From Roseinatronobacter bogoriensis DSM 18756 (lineage in GTDB: Bacteria > Pseudomonadota > Alphaproteobacteria > Rhodobacterales > Rhodobacteraceae), in assembly GCF_004366635.1 (NCBI RefSeq), contig NZ_SORN01000016.1, positions 1 to 41,174 of the forward strand: 41,174 nucleotides of DNA, in the 5' to 3' direction. Shown here in pieces: positions 7,100 through 14,933 of the stretch. Position numbers and translations under genes: made by a program. Numbering within the stretch: the stretch's first letter is position 1; the number at the start of each line of letters is the position of its first letter. The notes below the pieces were generated by a model that saw nothing but the letters and a program-made list of their open reading frames with translations, had not been told where the DNA came from and ran no database searches.

Positions 7100-8212
7100 A
7101 TGAGAAACCTGCTGCGCCAGATTCTGATGAAATTTTCCCGAGACTGGCTACTTCTTGCGTTGTTGGCATTGTTACCGTTCTTGCTCTGGTTGGCACCTGC
7201 CGGTTCTGGCGCTCTGCCCGGACTTGTGGACTGGAAGACTGTATCCGCTCTTGCCGGTCTGATGGTCCTCAGCCGGGGGCTGGAGGTCTCAGGCATGATT
7301 GATCGTGTGGGACGCGCCGTTTTGATGCGGCTGCACAGCATACGTTGGCTGGCTGTTACACTGGTCCTTATGGCGGCGGTCCTGTCAGCGATTGTCACCA
7401 ATGATGTGGCGCTGTTCGTGACCGTGCCACTGACCCTGGGGCTGGCACGCATGGTCGCGCTGCCGGTGGGGCGGCTGGTGATCTTTCAGGCGCTTGCCGT
7501 GAATGCAGGTTCAGCGCTATCGCCTGTGGGGAATCCGCAAAACCTGTTGCTGTGGCAAGTCTCGGGCATGGGGTTCGTCGAGTTCACACTAACGATGCTG
7601 CCCATATCGGGGGTTATGCTTGCTCTGGTCCTCGCGCTTGTGCCGGTCGGCTTTGGCAAGGCCCCGCTCGCGCTGGCGGACATGAAAAGCCCTTTGCCCC
7701 TGAAACGCGACCTGATGGGTGCGTCACTTATCGCCTATCCACTGTTTCTGTGGGCCGTGAATGCGGGGTTTGCGCTTGCCGGGGCGGCGGTGATCATCGC
7801 GGTTTTTTCGATCCGCTTCCGGGATATCCTGCGCGGCGTGGATTGGACGCTGTTGCTGGTTTTCATCCTGATGTTTGTCAATATGGGGCTGGCGGGCCAA
7901 ATTCCCATGATCGAGACCCAAGTCAGCGCGCTTCTGCATGGGCCGGGTTCAGCCTTTGCTCTGGGCGCGGGGCTTTCGCAGGTCATTTCGAATGTCCCGG
8001 CCGCCATCTTTCTGGCCGCCTTCACAGACGAGTGGCGTGCGCTGGCATGGGGCGTGAATGTAGGAGGCTTCGGACTTGCGTTCGGCTCGCTGGCCAATCT
8101 GATCGCCCTTCGGCTGTACCGCCAGCCCGGATTGTGGGTGCAGTTCCACCTTTGGTCGCTGCCGGTATTTGGTATCAGCTTCGCCGCTGGCGCGGTACTT
8201 CTGGCCATCTGA
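7100..8212 (+). CDS. YbiR-like anion permease (ion transporter superfamily)
   Basis: A 370-residue membrane protein with about ten hydrophobic segments. Two diagnostic re-entrant regions are visible: IVTNDVALFVTVPLTLGLAR in the first half with SPVGNPQNLLLW, and SQVISNVPAAIFLAAF with GSLANLIALRLYR in the second half. This repeated TND/SN-P pattern defines the CitMHS/ArsB/NhaD group, and length and motifs are closest to E. coli YbiR (an uncharacterised anion transporter). The start ATG 7100 has a weak upstream purine stretch. It lies next to arsR-acr3 but on the other strand, so an oxyanion or arsenite substrate is a guess only. It is transcribed alone. Confidence 0.8.
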   Translation: MRNLLRQILMKFSRDWLLLALLALLPFLLWLAPAGSGALPGLVDWKTVSALAGLMVLSRGLEVSGMIDRVGRAVLMRLHSIRWLAVTLVLMAAVLSAIVTNDVALFVTVPLTLGLARMVALPVGRLVIFQALAVNAGSALSPVGNPQNLLLWQVSGMGFVEFTLTMLPISGVMLALVLALVPVGFGKAPLALADMKSPLPLKRDLMGASLIAYPLFLWAVNAGFALAGAAVIIAVFSIRFRDILRGVDWTLLLVFILMFVNMGLAGQIPMIETQVSALLHGPGSAFALGAGLSQVISNVPAAIFLAAFTDEWRALAWGVNVGGFGLAFGSLANLIALRLYRQPGLWVQFHLWSLPVFGISFAAGAVLLAI

Positions 8213-8677
8213 AAGACCGCTGCGCGACACCTTTGCACTTCCGCCGGGCAATGGGGCGGTTTTGCGCAAGCTTTTACATGCGCTGTATGGACTGAAGGCC
8301 GCAGTCGGAAAGCCAGACCCCACTCGACAAGGTGGGCACATCTGCCGAAAGGCAGGTCGCATGATTTAATCAGAGGCTGTCATTCTAGGTGCGTAGGGCG
8401 TGTTCATGGTCGTTTCATTCAGTTCAACGGCGCATCTGGTCGTGACGCAGCATGTCAAGATTTCACAGGGATCGAGCATGCCCTAGCAAGACAGCCCGAA
8501 AATGATCCTGTTAGATCTCGATCTGCATGAAGGGACCGGATGATTATTTCGGCGCGTGCCTCGCAGATTGGCGTCGATCGCCTTGCGCTCGCTCACTGGA
8601 TGGTTTGTTGGTCAGCCCATCCATATGCGCTAATTTTCTTTCCGTCGAACCATGCAAGCAACCCGAAAGGACATTCC
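8213..8677. other. Intergenic region with a small hairpin
   Basis: About 465 bases without a recognised gene. CTGCC-GAAA-GGCAG at 8342-8355 is a small GNRA-loop hairpin that may end the permease transcript. The rest shows no coding signature on either strand. Confidence 0.4.
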
Positions 8678-8935
8678 ATGAGCGAGACGAAATTGCGCCG
8701 AGCGGGCCGAGCGATCCTCAGCCTTCACCGCACCGGGCTTCTTGTGCCAGCCGCAGGCTTGGCAGTAATGGGCGTGTCGGCCTATGCGATGGTGGCTGTG
8801 GCACAGGCGTTCCCGGAAACGGCATTCGCGCCTGACGGTATCGGCCAGTGCAACCCGTTTGAAGGCGATTTCGGCTGCGGTCATGGCTTTGGCTGTGCCT
8901 GCCATATGCTGCCAAAACCCGATCCTCTGGTCTGA
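8678..8935 (+). CDS. Small membrane-anchored Cys-rich protein, unknown function
   Basis: An 85-residue protein that I do not recognise. A basic N-terminus (SETKLRRAGRAILSLHR) precedes one hydrophobic segment (about residues 23-45, GLLVPAAGLAVMGVSAYAMV), so it is probably an inner-membrane protein with the C-terminus in the periplasm. The tail, QCNPFEGDFGCGHGFGCACH, holds four Cys and two His in 20 residues, a density that suggests metal, cluster or disulfide chemistry. Start ATG 8678 is supported by AAAGGA 7 bases upstream; longer readings lack this. It stands alone, between a YbiR-like permease and the end of an ABC operon on the other strand. Confidence 0.65.
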   Translation: MSETKLRRAGRAILSLHRTGLLVPAAGLAVMGVSAYAMVAVAQAFPETAFAPDGIGQCNPFEGDFGCGHGFGCACHMLPKPDPLV

Positions 8936-9122
8936 CCCTCTCTGTCAGGCTGGTTGCCCGCGATAGGGTGCCGTTGCGCTGCGGCCTGCGGCCCAAACTC
9001 GGCGAAAACTGCCACCGCCTTGAAATCGCGTGGAGAGCTTTGGCACTTGCGTGCGGCTTTCGCCATTTTGAAGCTGACTGATTGACCATCAGTGGTTTGG
9101 CCCGTGGGACACCCTAAGCCGG

Positions 9123-9881
9123 TTATTCCGACACTTGGTTAAGCGCTATCTGATGACTCACGCAATCGTCCGGACTTATTGCATGAAGATCAAAGGCTGG
9201 CGCCATTCGGACAGGTTTGTGGTGCTCCGCACCAGATAGTGACAGGCTCAGGCCATGGCCGATCGCGGGAGCCGTGCTTGAAAGACATCCGGCCCAGATC
9301 GTCTGAATAGCGCGATGACTATGGCCTGCGATGATGCGGCACACAGCGCTGCGCGCAATCAGATGCGAAAGCGCATCCGCGTTCAGAAAGCCGTGCTTGT
9401 CCAGATGCGGCGCGCCGGTCGCGAAGGGCGGATGGTGGAGCGCCAGAAGTGAGGGTTTTTGCGAATTGCCAAGAACACCTGCCAACCAGTCTAACCGCGA
9501 CCTGTCCAGTCCGGGAGACCCGTTTGGCAGCGTGCTGTCCAACGCGATCAGCTGCAGATCGGCAATCGGGGCCGTGTAGCTCAGATGGTCAGGGGCGAAA
9601 TCGACCCAGCCATCAAAGGCGATGCGAAACCCCGTGGGGTCGTCGTGATTGCCGGGCATCGGCCAAAGCGGGACCGGCAGCTCGTGCAAAAGTGGCAGAG
9701 CATGCGCATAGCCTTTTGCGCTGCGGTCAATGATGTCACCCGTCAGAACAATCGCATCAGGCTTGGCATCCATCGCGGCGATCTGTGCGAAGGCCCGCAG
9801 CAGAGCCTCCGTCGGATCATGGAACGGCTCGGCACCATCATCGCGCAGATGCGGGTCACTAAGTTGTGCGACAAGCGCCAC
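9123..9881 (-). CDS. Metallophosphoesterase, CpdA-like (class III phosphodiesterase)
   Basis: A hydrolase of about 252 residues with the full calcineurin-type metal site: LSDPHL (D, H), LTGDIID (D), MPGNHDDPT (N, H), LALHHPPF (H) and IAGHSHRA (H, H). It is related to CpdA/Icc cyclic-nucleotide phosphodiesterases and to glycerophosphodiester-cleaving relatives; there is no signal peptide with the chosen start. I prefer GTG 9881 (VALVAQLSDPHL), 5 bases after the permease stop, because family members begin just before the DPH motif. An in-frame upstream reading to 9968 would overlap the permease by 83 bases. As the last gene of an ABC import operon it may hydrolyse an imported phosphodiester. 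Confidence 0.8.
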   Translation of the reverse strand: MALVAQLSDPHLRDDGAEPFHDPTEALLRAFAQIAAMDAKPDAIVLTGDIIDRSAKGYAHALPLLHELPVPLWPMPGNHDDPTGFRIAFDGWVDFAPDHLSYTAPIADLQLIALDSTLPNGSPGLDRSRLDWLAGVLGNSQKPSLLALHHPPFATGAPHLDKHGFLNADALSHLIARSAVCRIIAGHSHRAIQTIWAGCLSSTAPAIGHGLSLSLSGAEHHKPVRMAPAFDLHAISPDDCVSHQIALNQVSE

Positions 9882-9885
9882 AGGT

Positions 9886-11559
9886 TCAGCCCGAGAACGC
9901 GCTGCTGCCCTGACGGGCAAGCCATAGATTGACTGCGAGCAAGATGCCAGATGTGATCGTAATCGCAACCATGCTCATGGCCATTCCGGTCTGCACCGAC
10001 CCTTGCTCGAATTGCGCGAAGACAAAGGTGCCGACCGTGCGCATGCCCGCCGGGGCCAGCATGATCGAGGCTACCAGCTCGCGTGAGGCAATCGCAAAGA
10101 CGAGCATCATCGCGGCGATCAACGAAGAGGCCATCAGTGGCAGCGTCACATGGCGCAGCGCCTGCATCTGCCCTGCACCCGCCACCCGCGCAGCATCATC
10201 AAGCGAGCCGGAAATCTGGCGCAGCCGCGCCACGGCATAGCGGATCGGATAGGGCAGCAGGATGCCGATATAGGCGATCAGCAAGATAGCCGCTGTCCCG
10301 TAAAGCGAAAGCGGTTGATAGGGCGAGTTCCAGAACAGGATGATTCCCACCGCCAGCACGATCGCGGGAATGGCATTTGGCAGCACCGACAGACCGTCCA
10401 TCACCGCGCGCCCGCGCCCGGTGCCGCGCACGACGATATAGGCGACCAGACCGCCAATGGCGGCTGTGGCAAAGGCCGTCAGCACGGCCAGCCAGCCGGA
10501 TGTGATCAAAGCCTGCCATGCACGGCTGCCACTGCGGAAGAGTGGCTCATAGTGACGCAAGTCGAAATTCGACCAACTTAGCCCGCCCGAGATTGTGCCC
10601 ATGAAAGATGTCACTGCAATCGCCGCCAGCGGGATCACCACGCCGATCAGCGCCACCAGCGCGAACAGTCCCAGCACCGGCCAGCGCCAGCGCCCCAGAT
10701 CGGCCTTTTCCAGATCAGCGGGCTTGCCAGTCTGGCTGATATAGGACCGCCGCGTGGCGATCCAGTTCTGCAGCGTGAAGGCGGCCAGCACCATTGCCAT
10801 CAGCATGACCGAGCCAAGCGCCGCGCCTGACAGGTCAATCGGCCAATCCGACAGTCGCGTGTAGATGCCGGTTACCAACACTTCGAACCCTGTGCGCGAG
10901 GCAAGCGCCGCAGGTGTGCCGAATTCCTCGATCGACATGGCAAAAACGATGAGCAGGCTTGCGGCGATGGCCGGGATCGACAGCGGCAACGTGATCAGGA
11001 AAAACGCCTGCAGGGGCCGCGCGCCATGCACCCGCGCCGCCGAGGCAAAGCGCCCGCCCACCATTTCCAGCGCGCGTGATACCGCAAAATAGACCAGCGG
11101 GAACAGGTTCAGCGTCATGACAAAGGCAACGCCCGTGAAGCTGAACAGGAAGCGGCCCATGTCAAAGCCCAGCAGCTGGAACAGATAGCCGCGCGGTTGC
11201 AGGGTCATCATCCAGGCAATGGCGGCGATGAAGGGCGGGATCAGGAAGGGGATCAGGAACACCACATCCCAGACCCGCGCGCCGGGCACATGAAACAGCC
11301 CGCGCAGAATGCCGATGGGCAGACCAAAGATCAGGCAACCGATCATCACCGAAAAGGCCAGCAGAAGTGTATTTCGGGCCTGCATCATCAGGCGGTCATT
11401 CTCGGTCAGGATGACAAGTTTCGAAAACGCTCCGGTGAGTGAGCCCCGCGCGAATTCGGGGAAGACGGCTTGTAGCAGGATGAACAGCACTGGCAGGCCG
11501 ACCAGTATGATCAGCGCTGTGGCGGCAGCCGTGGTCAGCAGGGATTGCGCACGCAGCAT
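9886..11559 (-). CDS. Iron/phosphonate-type ABC transporter permease, fused two-domain
   Basis: A 557-residue membrane protein consisting of two BPD permease halves (about residues 1-270 and 285-557), each with about six membrane segments. Each half carries an EAA-like loop (AARVHGARPLQAFFLITLPL in the first and AARVAGAGQMQALRHVTLPL in the second). This fusion is typical of FbpB/AfuB/FutB Fe3+ permeases and their phosphonate and sugar-phosphate relatives. Start ATG 11559 has GAAAGG 6 bases upstream. It follows the binding-protein gene after a hairpin-containing gap of 66 bases and is followed 4 bases later by the phosphoesterase gene. Confidence 0.9.
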   Translation of the reverse strand: MLRAQSLLTTAAATALIILVGLPVLFILLQAVFPEFARGSLTGAFSKLVILTENDRLMMQARNTLLLAFSVMIGCLIFGLPIGILRGLFHVPGARVWDVVFLIPFLIPPFIAAIAWMMTLQPRGYLFQLLGFDMGRFLFSFTGVAFVMTLNLFPLVYFAVSRALEMVGGRFASAARVHGARPLQAFFLITLPLSIPAIAASLLIVFAMSIEEFGTPAALASRTGFEVLVTGIYTRLSDWPIDLSGAALGSVMLMAMVLAAFTLQNWIATRRSYISQTGKPADLEKADLGRWRWPVLGLFALVALIGVVIPLAAIAVTSFMGTISGGLSWSNFDLRHYEPLFRSGSRAWQALITSGWLAVLTAFATAAIGGLVAYIVVRGTGRGRAVMDGLSVLPNAIPAIVLAVGIILFWNSPYQPLSLYGTAAILLIAYIGILLPYPIRYAVARLRQISGSLDDAARVAGAGQMQALRHVTLPLMASSLIAAMMLVFAIASRELVASIMLAPAGMRTVGTFVFAQFEQGSVQTGMAMSMVAITITSGILLAVNLWLARQGSSAFSG

Positions 11560-11581
11560 GTCGGACCTTTCAGAAATGCGA

Positions 11582-11606
11582 ATGGCCCCGAAACGCGCGG
11601 GGCCAT
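11582..11606 (-). promoter_or_regulatory. Intercistronic hairpin after the binding-protein gene
   Basis: ATGGCCCCG (11582-11590) and CGGGGCCAT (11598-11606) form a perfect 9-bp stem with a 7-base loop, placed between the binding-protein stop and the permease start. Such structures in ABC operons commonly protect the upstream mRNA or attenuate downstream transcription, giving more binding protein than permease. Confidence 0.65.
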
Positions 11607-11625
11607 CCGACAGGGGGGGCCATGT

Positions 11626-12585
11626 TCAGCGGTTGGTAACAGTCTCGTTGAAGCGCGCGATGATCTCGTCACGGCGGGCCGCGACTGCGTCCTCATCGAC
11701 CTCGATCACGTTCAGGTCATTGATGCCGGGGCGCAGCCCTTCGACATCAGCGCGGGCGGGCATCATCCAGGTATCGGCAACCAGCGCCTGACCCGCATCC
11801 GAGAGCACGAAATCGACGAAGGCCTTTGCCGCGTCCGCGTTCGAGGTGGATTCGAGGATGAACATCGGACGCGGTGCGATCACAGTGCCGCTTTCAGGCA
11901 CGATAACCTCGACCGTCTCGCCCGCCGCCGCTCGGGAATAAGAGATATAGTCAACAGCTCCGAACACAGCCGCCGCTGCGCCTTGCAGAACCGGATTGAG
12001 GGCCGCAGCATTCGGCCCCGGCACGATCATGCCATTATCGGCGAGTGCGCCGAGAAGCTCCCAGGCCTCATCTCCCATTGCGGTTTCCAGGCCGGCGATC
12101 AGGTCAAAGGCAGAACCTGACTGCGCAGGGTCGGGCATGGTGACGAGGTCACGATACTCCTCGCTTGCCAGATCGGTCCATTCGTTGGGGCGCGGCGTGC
12201 CGCTCTGGGTGTTCCACGCAATCGCCAGCGCCGAGATACCTTGCGCCACATAATGGCTGTGCTTAAGGAAATCCGGCACGTTTTCGGCATCGGGCGAGAG
12301 GTATTCCATAAGCAAGCCACGCTCATGCATGTCCACAGCCGAGCCCCAGCTGGCCGAGACCACGACATCGGCTTGCGGGTTTGCCTCTTCGGCTTCAAGC
12401 CGTGCCATCACCTGCCCGGTGGTGCCCTGAAACACGTTTACAGTGATGCCGGTTTCAGCCTGAAAGGCGTCAGCCAGCGCGTCTGCCAGCCCACCGGGGC
12501 CAGCGGTGTAGAATGTCAGTGTGTCGGCCTGTGCAAGCGTGCCCATCAGGCCAAGGGATGCGGCAAGAGCGGTCGTGCGAAGCAT
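11626..12585 (-). CDS. AfuA/FbpA-type extracellular solute-binding protein
   Basis: A 319-residue periplasmic protein. The Sec signal MLRTTALAASLGLMGTLAQA ends before DTLTFYTAGPGGL, the usual first strand. The fold signatures include GITVNVFQGTTGQVMARLEA, PQADVVVSASWGSA and AIAWNT. In FbpA iron binders a Tyr-Tyr pair coordinates Fe3+; here the corresponding segment is GAVDYISYSRAAAG, with two Tyr three residues apart, so ferric-ion binding is possible but not assured. AfuA and PhnS relatives bind phosphorylated sugars or aminoethylphosphonate. Start ATG 12585 is supported by GAAGGAAA upstream. The next gene upstream is the ATPase, 22 bases away. Confidence 0.85.
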   Translation of the reverse strand: MLRTTALAASLGLMGTLAQADTLTFYTAGPGGLADALADAFQAETGITVNVFQGTTGQVMARLEAEEANPQADVVVSASWGSAVDMHERGLLMEYLSPDAENVPDFLKHSHYVAQGISALAIAWNTQSGTPRPNEWTDLASEEYRDLVTMPDPAQSGSAFDLIAGLETAMGDEAWELLGALADNGMIVPGPNAAALNPVLQGAAAAVFGAVDYISYSRAAAGETVEVIVPESGTVIAPRPMFILESTSNADAAKAFVDFVLSDAGQALVADTWMMPARADVEGLRPGINDLNVIEVDEDAVAARRDEIIARFNETVTNR

Positions 12586-12607
12586 ATCGGTTTCCTTCGA
12601 GTTTGGG

Positions 12608-13681
12608 TTAGTACGGGAACACGCGCAGACGATCAGCATCAATCGCCAAGGGAATGTGGCTGTTCACAGCGGCGGGCTGATCGGTCGGGCAGACGAGCCC
12701 AGTGCTTTCGCCGTTCAGCCCCAGATGCAGCAGATACCGGTCGCCCTGAAACTGGCAGCGCATGACCTGCGCCTTCAACTCGCCTTGCGGATCGGGTCGA
12801 ATTGCCGTGCGCGGGATAAGGATGCGCGCTGGGCCTTCGGGGGCTTTCCCGGCAAGGCTGGGTAGGCTTAGATGCGCGCGCGCGCAGGTAAAGCCCGCAG
12901 ATGCGCAGAGCCTGCCATCCACCAGCGCACCGATATTGAGAAACTGCGCCACTTCGACCCGCTTTGGCGCGGAAAAGAGCGCCTCTGGCGCATCAATCTG
13001 GGCAATCTCGCCATTCAGCATCACCGCAACGCGGTCGGCGATGGTAAAGGCTTCGGCCTGATCATGGGTGACATAGACCGCAGACAGGCCCAGTTCGCGC
13101 AAAAGCGTGCCGATCTCCAGCGCCAACCCCTCGCGCAATTCGCGGTCGAGGTTGGACAACGGCTCGTCAAACAGCACCAGCGGCGGTTCAGCGACAATCG
13201 CACGTGCGAGGGCGACGCGTTGCTGTTGCCCGCCCGACAGCGTGCCGGGAAAACGGTCTGCCAAATGGCCCAGCCCCACCCGGTCAAGCGCACGCCGCGC
13301 GCGGGCTTCACGGTCGCTGCGCCCCAGTTTGCGCATGCGCAACGGGAAGGCCACGTTGTCCAGCACACTCAGATGCGGCCAGATGGCGTAATCCTGAAAC
13401 ACCATGCCGATGCCGCGAGCCTCGGGCGGGGCATTGAACTCACTTCCATCGACCACGCACTGGCCAGCAATCTCCATCTGCCCAGAACTGGCGGAAAGAA
13501 GGCCCGCGGCGATGCGCAACAGTGTGGTCTTGCCGCAGCCCGAAGGACCAAGAAGCGCGACCACCTCGCCCGGGGCAAGGAACAGGTCGATATTGCGCAG
13601 GACTTGCGTGTCACCGAAGGATTTGGTGATCTGCGTGGCACGCAACGCGATCTGGTCAATTTCTGTCGTGATGTCTTTCAT
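12608..13681 (-). CDS. ABC transporter ATP-binding protein with TOBE-type C-terminal domain
   Basis: A 357-residue ATPase of the FbpC/PotA group. Walker A GPSGCGKTT is at residues 45-53, followed by the Q-loop in MVFQDYAIWPHLSV, signature LSGGQQQR, Walker B LVLFDEPLSNLD and H-loop VTHDQAEA. The last 100 or so residues form the regulatory beta domain (TOBE-like), ending in DADRLRVFPY. I take ATG 13681 (MKDITTEIDQ); a TTG 21 bases upstream is the only longer option. It heads the minus-strand operon ATPase - binding protein - permease - phosphoesterase, an order seen in phosphonate and putative phosphoester importers. Confidence 0.88.
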   Translation of the reverse strand: MKDITTEIDQIALRATQITKSFGDTQVLRNIDLFLAPGEVVALLGPSGCGKTTLLRIAAGLLSASSGQMEIAGQCVVDGSEFNAPPEARGIGMVFQDYAIWPHLSVLDNVAFPLRMRKLGRSDREARARRALDRVGLGHLADRFPGTLSGGQQQRVALARAIVAEPPLVLFDEPLSNLDRELREGLALEIGTLLRELGLSAVYVTHDQAEAFTIADRVAVMLNGEIAQIDAPEALFSAPKRVEVAQFLNIGALVDGRLCASAGFTCARAHLSLPSLAGKAPEGPARILIPRTAIRPDPQGELKAQVMRCQFQGDRYLLHLGLNGESTGLVCPTDQPAAVNSHIPLAIDADRLRVFPY

Positions 13682-14179
13682 AACTGCCGCGTAGCAGTGC
13701 AATGTAACAGTTTCTTGTCAGAGGCCTCGATAAAGGCGGTGACCGGCCAGTTGCACCCGCTGTGCCGCCCCATTTTGCCTGTCGAGGCCCGGCCGTGGGC
13801 CAGGTCCCCAATCCGAGAACTGATTGTATAATGCGAAATTCTATGAGGGTGTCGCAATGCACGCTGGTTGACCAGGCTTTCTGCGAAGTGCCCCAATGTC
13901 GCCTTTCGGAAAAAGGTGGTGGATGACTTTAACCTTCACAATCCCGGCCCCGAGGCTGTGCTGGCCCATGCGCCGATTATCCGCGCATTCCGGACAGTCG
14001 TTGACTATCTGCCCGTGTCTGGTTTGATCAGGTGATCAAACTTCGGTGGCAGATCAGGGGGGGGCGCAAATCAGAACAAACTAACCATAACAGAATAGGT
14101 GAGTTCGAATGAGTCGGGACTCTCTAAAGAGAGTCCGCTTGCTATTTAGTAAAATAGAGACCTACACCTCTTACCTGTT
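13682..14179. other. Intergenic region with palindromes and a possible gene remnant
   Basis: About 500 bases between the ABC operon and the signalling genes. A frame reading DDFNLHNPGPEAVLAHAPII and ending at TGA 14034-14036 may be the N-terminal remnant of a protein I cannot name. GTTTGATCA/TGATCAAAC with a 2-base centre (14022-14041) is a perfect palindrome. GGACTCTC-TAAA-GAGAGTCC (14117-14136) is a perfect 8-bp stem. Either may be an operator or terminator. The DNA becomes AT-rich after 14090. Confidence 0.45.
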
Positions 14180-14208
14180 TTGGTAAATTGATAGTAAGAT
14201 CATACAAT
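14180..14208 (+). promoter_or_regulatory. Sigma-70-like promoter for the response-regulator gene
   Basis: TTGGTA (14180-14185), a 17-base spacer and TACAAT (14203-14208) make a good match to the -35/-10 consensus. Transcription would start near 14215, only about 10 bases before the ATG, so the mRNA would have a very short leader; this lowers confidence. Confidence 0.4.
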
Positions 14209-14225
14209 AGCGGAGTGATGGTGGT

Positions 14226-14873
14226 ATGGTGATAAATTCACATGCGGAATCTCAAGAATCTGAAATTTTGCGAATTCTGATCGTAGATGATCATTTACTT
14301 GTTTCTGACATGCTCTCGGCTGCACTGGGTGCGGAGGATGGGTTTGTGGCAGAAACAGTTGGAACAGTGGAAGACGGGCTTTCAAGGATTTCAGAAGTCG
14401 GTCGTTTTGATGCGGTGCTGCTGGATTACGAAGTCCCGGGCATGGACGGGTTGAACGGATTGCGGCGGCTGCTTGAGGCGAATTCGGGCGCTGTCGCGCT
14501 GTTTTCCGGCGTGGCGAACCGTTCTGTTGTGGAGCGGGCGATTGATGCGGGCGCGGGCGGTTTTATTCCCAAGACCGTGCCACTCCGGACGCTGAAACAC
14601 GCCATACACCTTATCGCTGACGGAGAACTGTATCTTCCCGGCGAGTTTATGCGCCGTGCCTCTGAAGGGCCGGCAGGGGAGTTGGGGCTGAAGCCACGTG
14701 AAATGCGTGTGCTTGGTTTCTTGTGTGAGGGGATGCAGAACAAGGAAATTGGCCGAGAGATTGGGGTGGATGAGACGATCATCAAGATGGATGTGAAGTC
14801 AATCTGCCGAAAACTTGGGGTCAGAAACCGCACTCAGGTTGTCATTGAGGCCATGAAACGCGGCTTGCTCTGA
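14226..14873 (+). CDS. LuxR-family two-component response regulator
   Basis: A 215-residue regulator with an N-terminal receiver (about 15-130) and a C-terminal LuxR/GerE helix-turn-helix (about 150-212). The receiver keeps the acidic pair D21-D22, the phosphoacceptor D67 in VLLDYEVPG, S94 and K116 (FIPKTVP). The HTH segment LKPREMRVLGFLCEGMQNKE is followed by IGVDETIIKMDVKSICRKLG. GGAG lies 10 bases before ATG 14226. It is the first gene of a plus-strand cluster with a FIST sensor and a hybrid histidine kinase and is presumably their output, activating or repressing genes at a palindromic site. The targets are unknown. Confidence 0.92.
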   Translation: MVINSHAESQESEILRILIVDDHLLVSDMLSAALGAEDGFVAETVGTVEDGLSRISEVGRFDAVLLDYEVPGMDGLNGLRRLLEANSGAVALFSGVANRSVVERAIDAGAGGFIPKTVPLRTLKHAIHLIADGELYLPGEFMRRASEGPAGELGLKPREMRVLGFLCEGMQNKEIGREIGVDETIIKMDVKSICRKLGVRNRTQVVIEAMKRGLL

Positions 14874-14933
14874 TAACACCTTATCCTTGTTCGTGCCTTT
14901 GAAGGTTAAACGTATTTTTTTGCGAGTGATGGA

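Noticed and set aside
12872..13831. A 319-codon plus-strand frame opposite the ABC ATPase gene
   Set aside because: Antisense shadow of a complete ATPase with all motifs.
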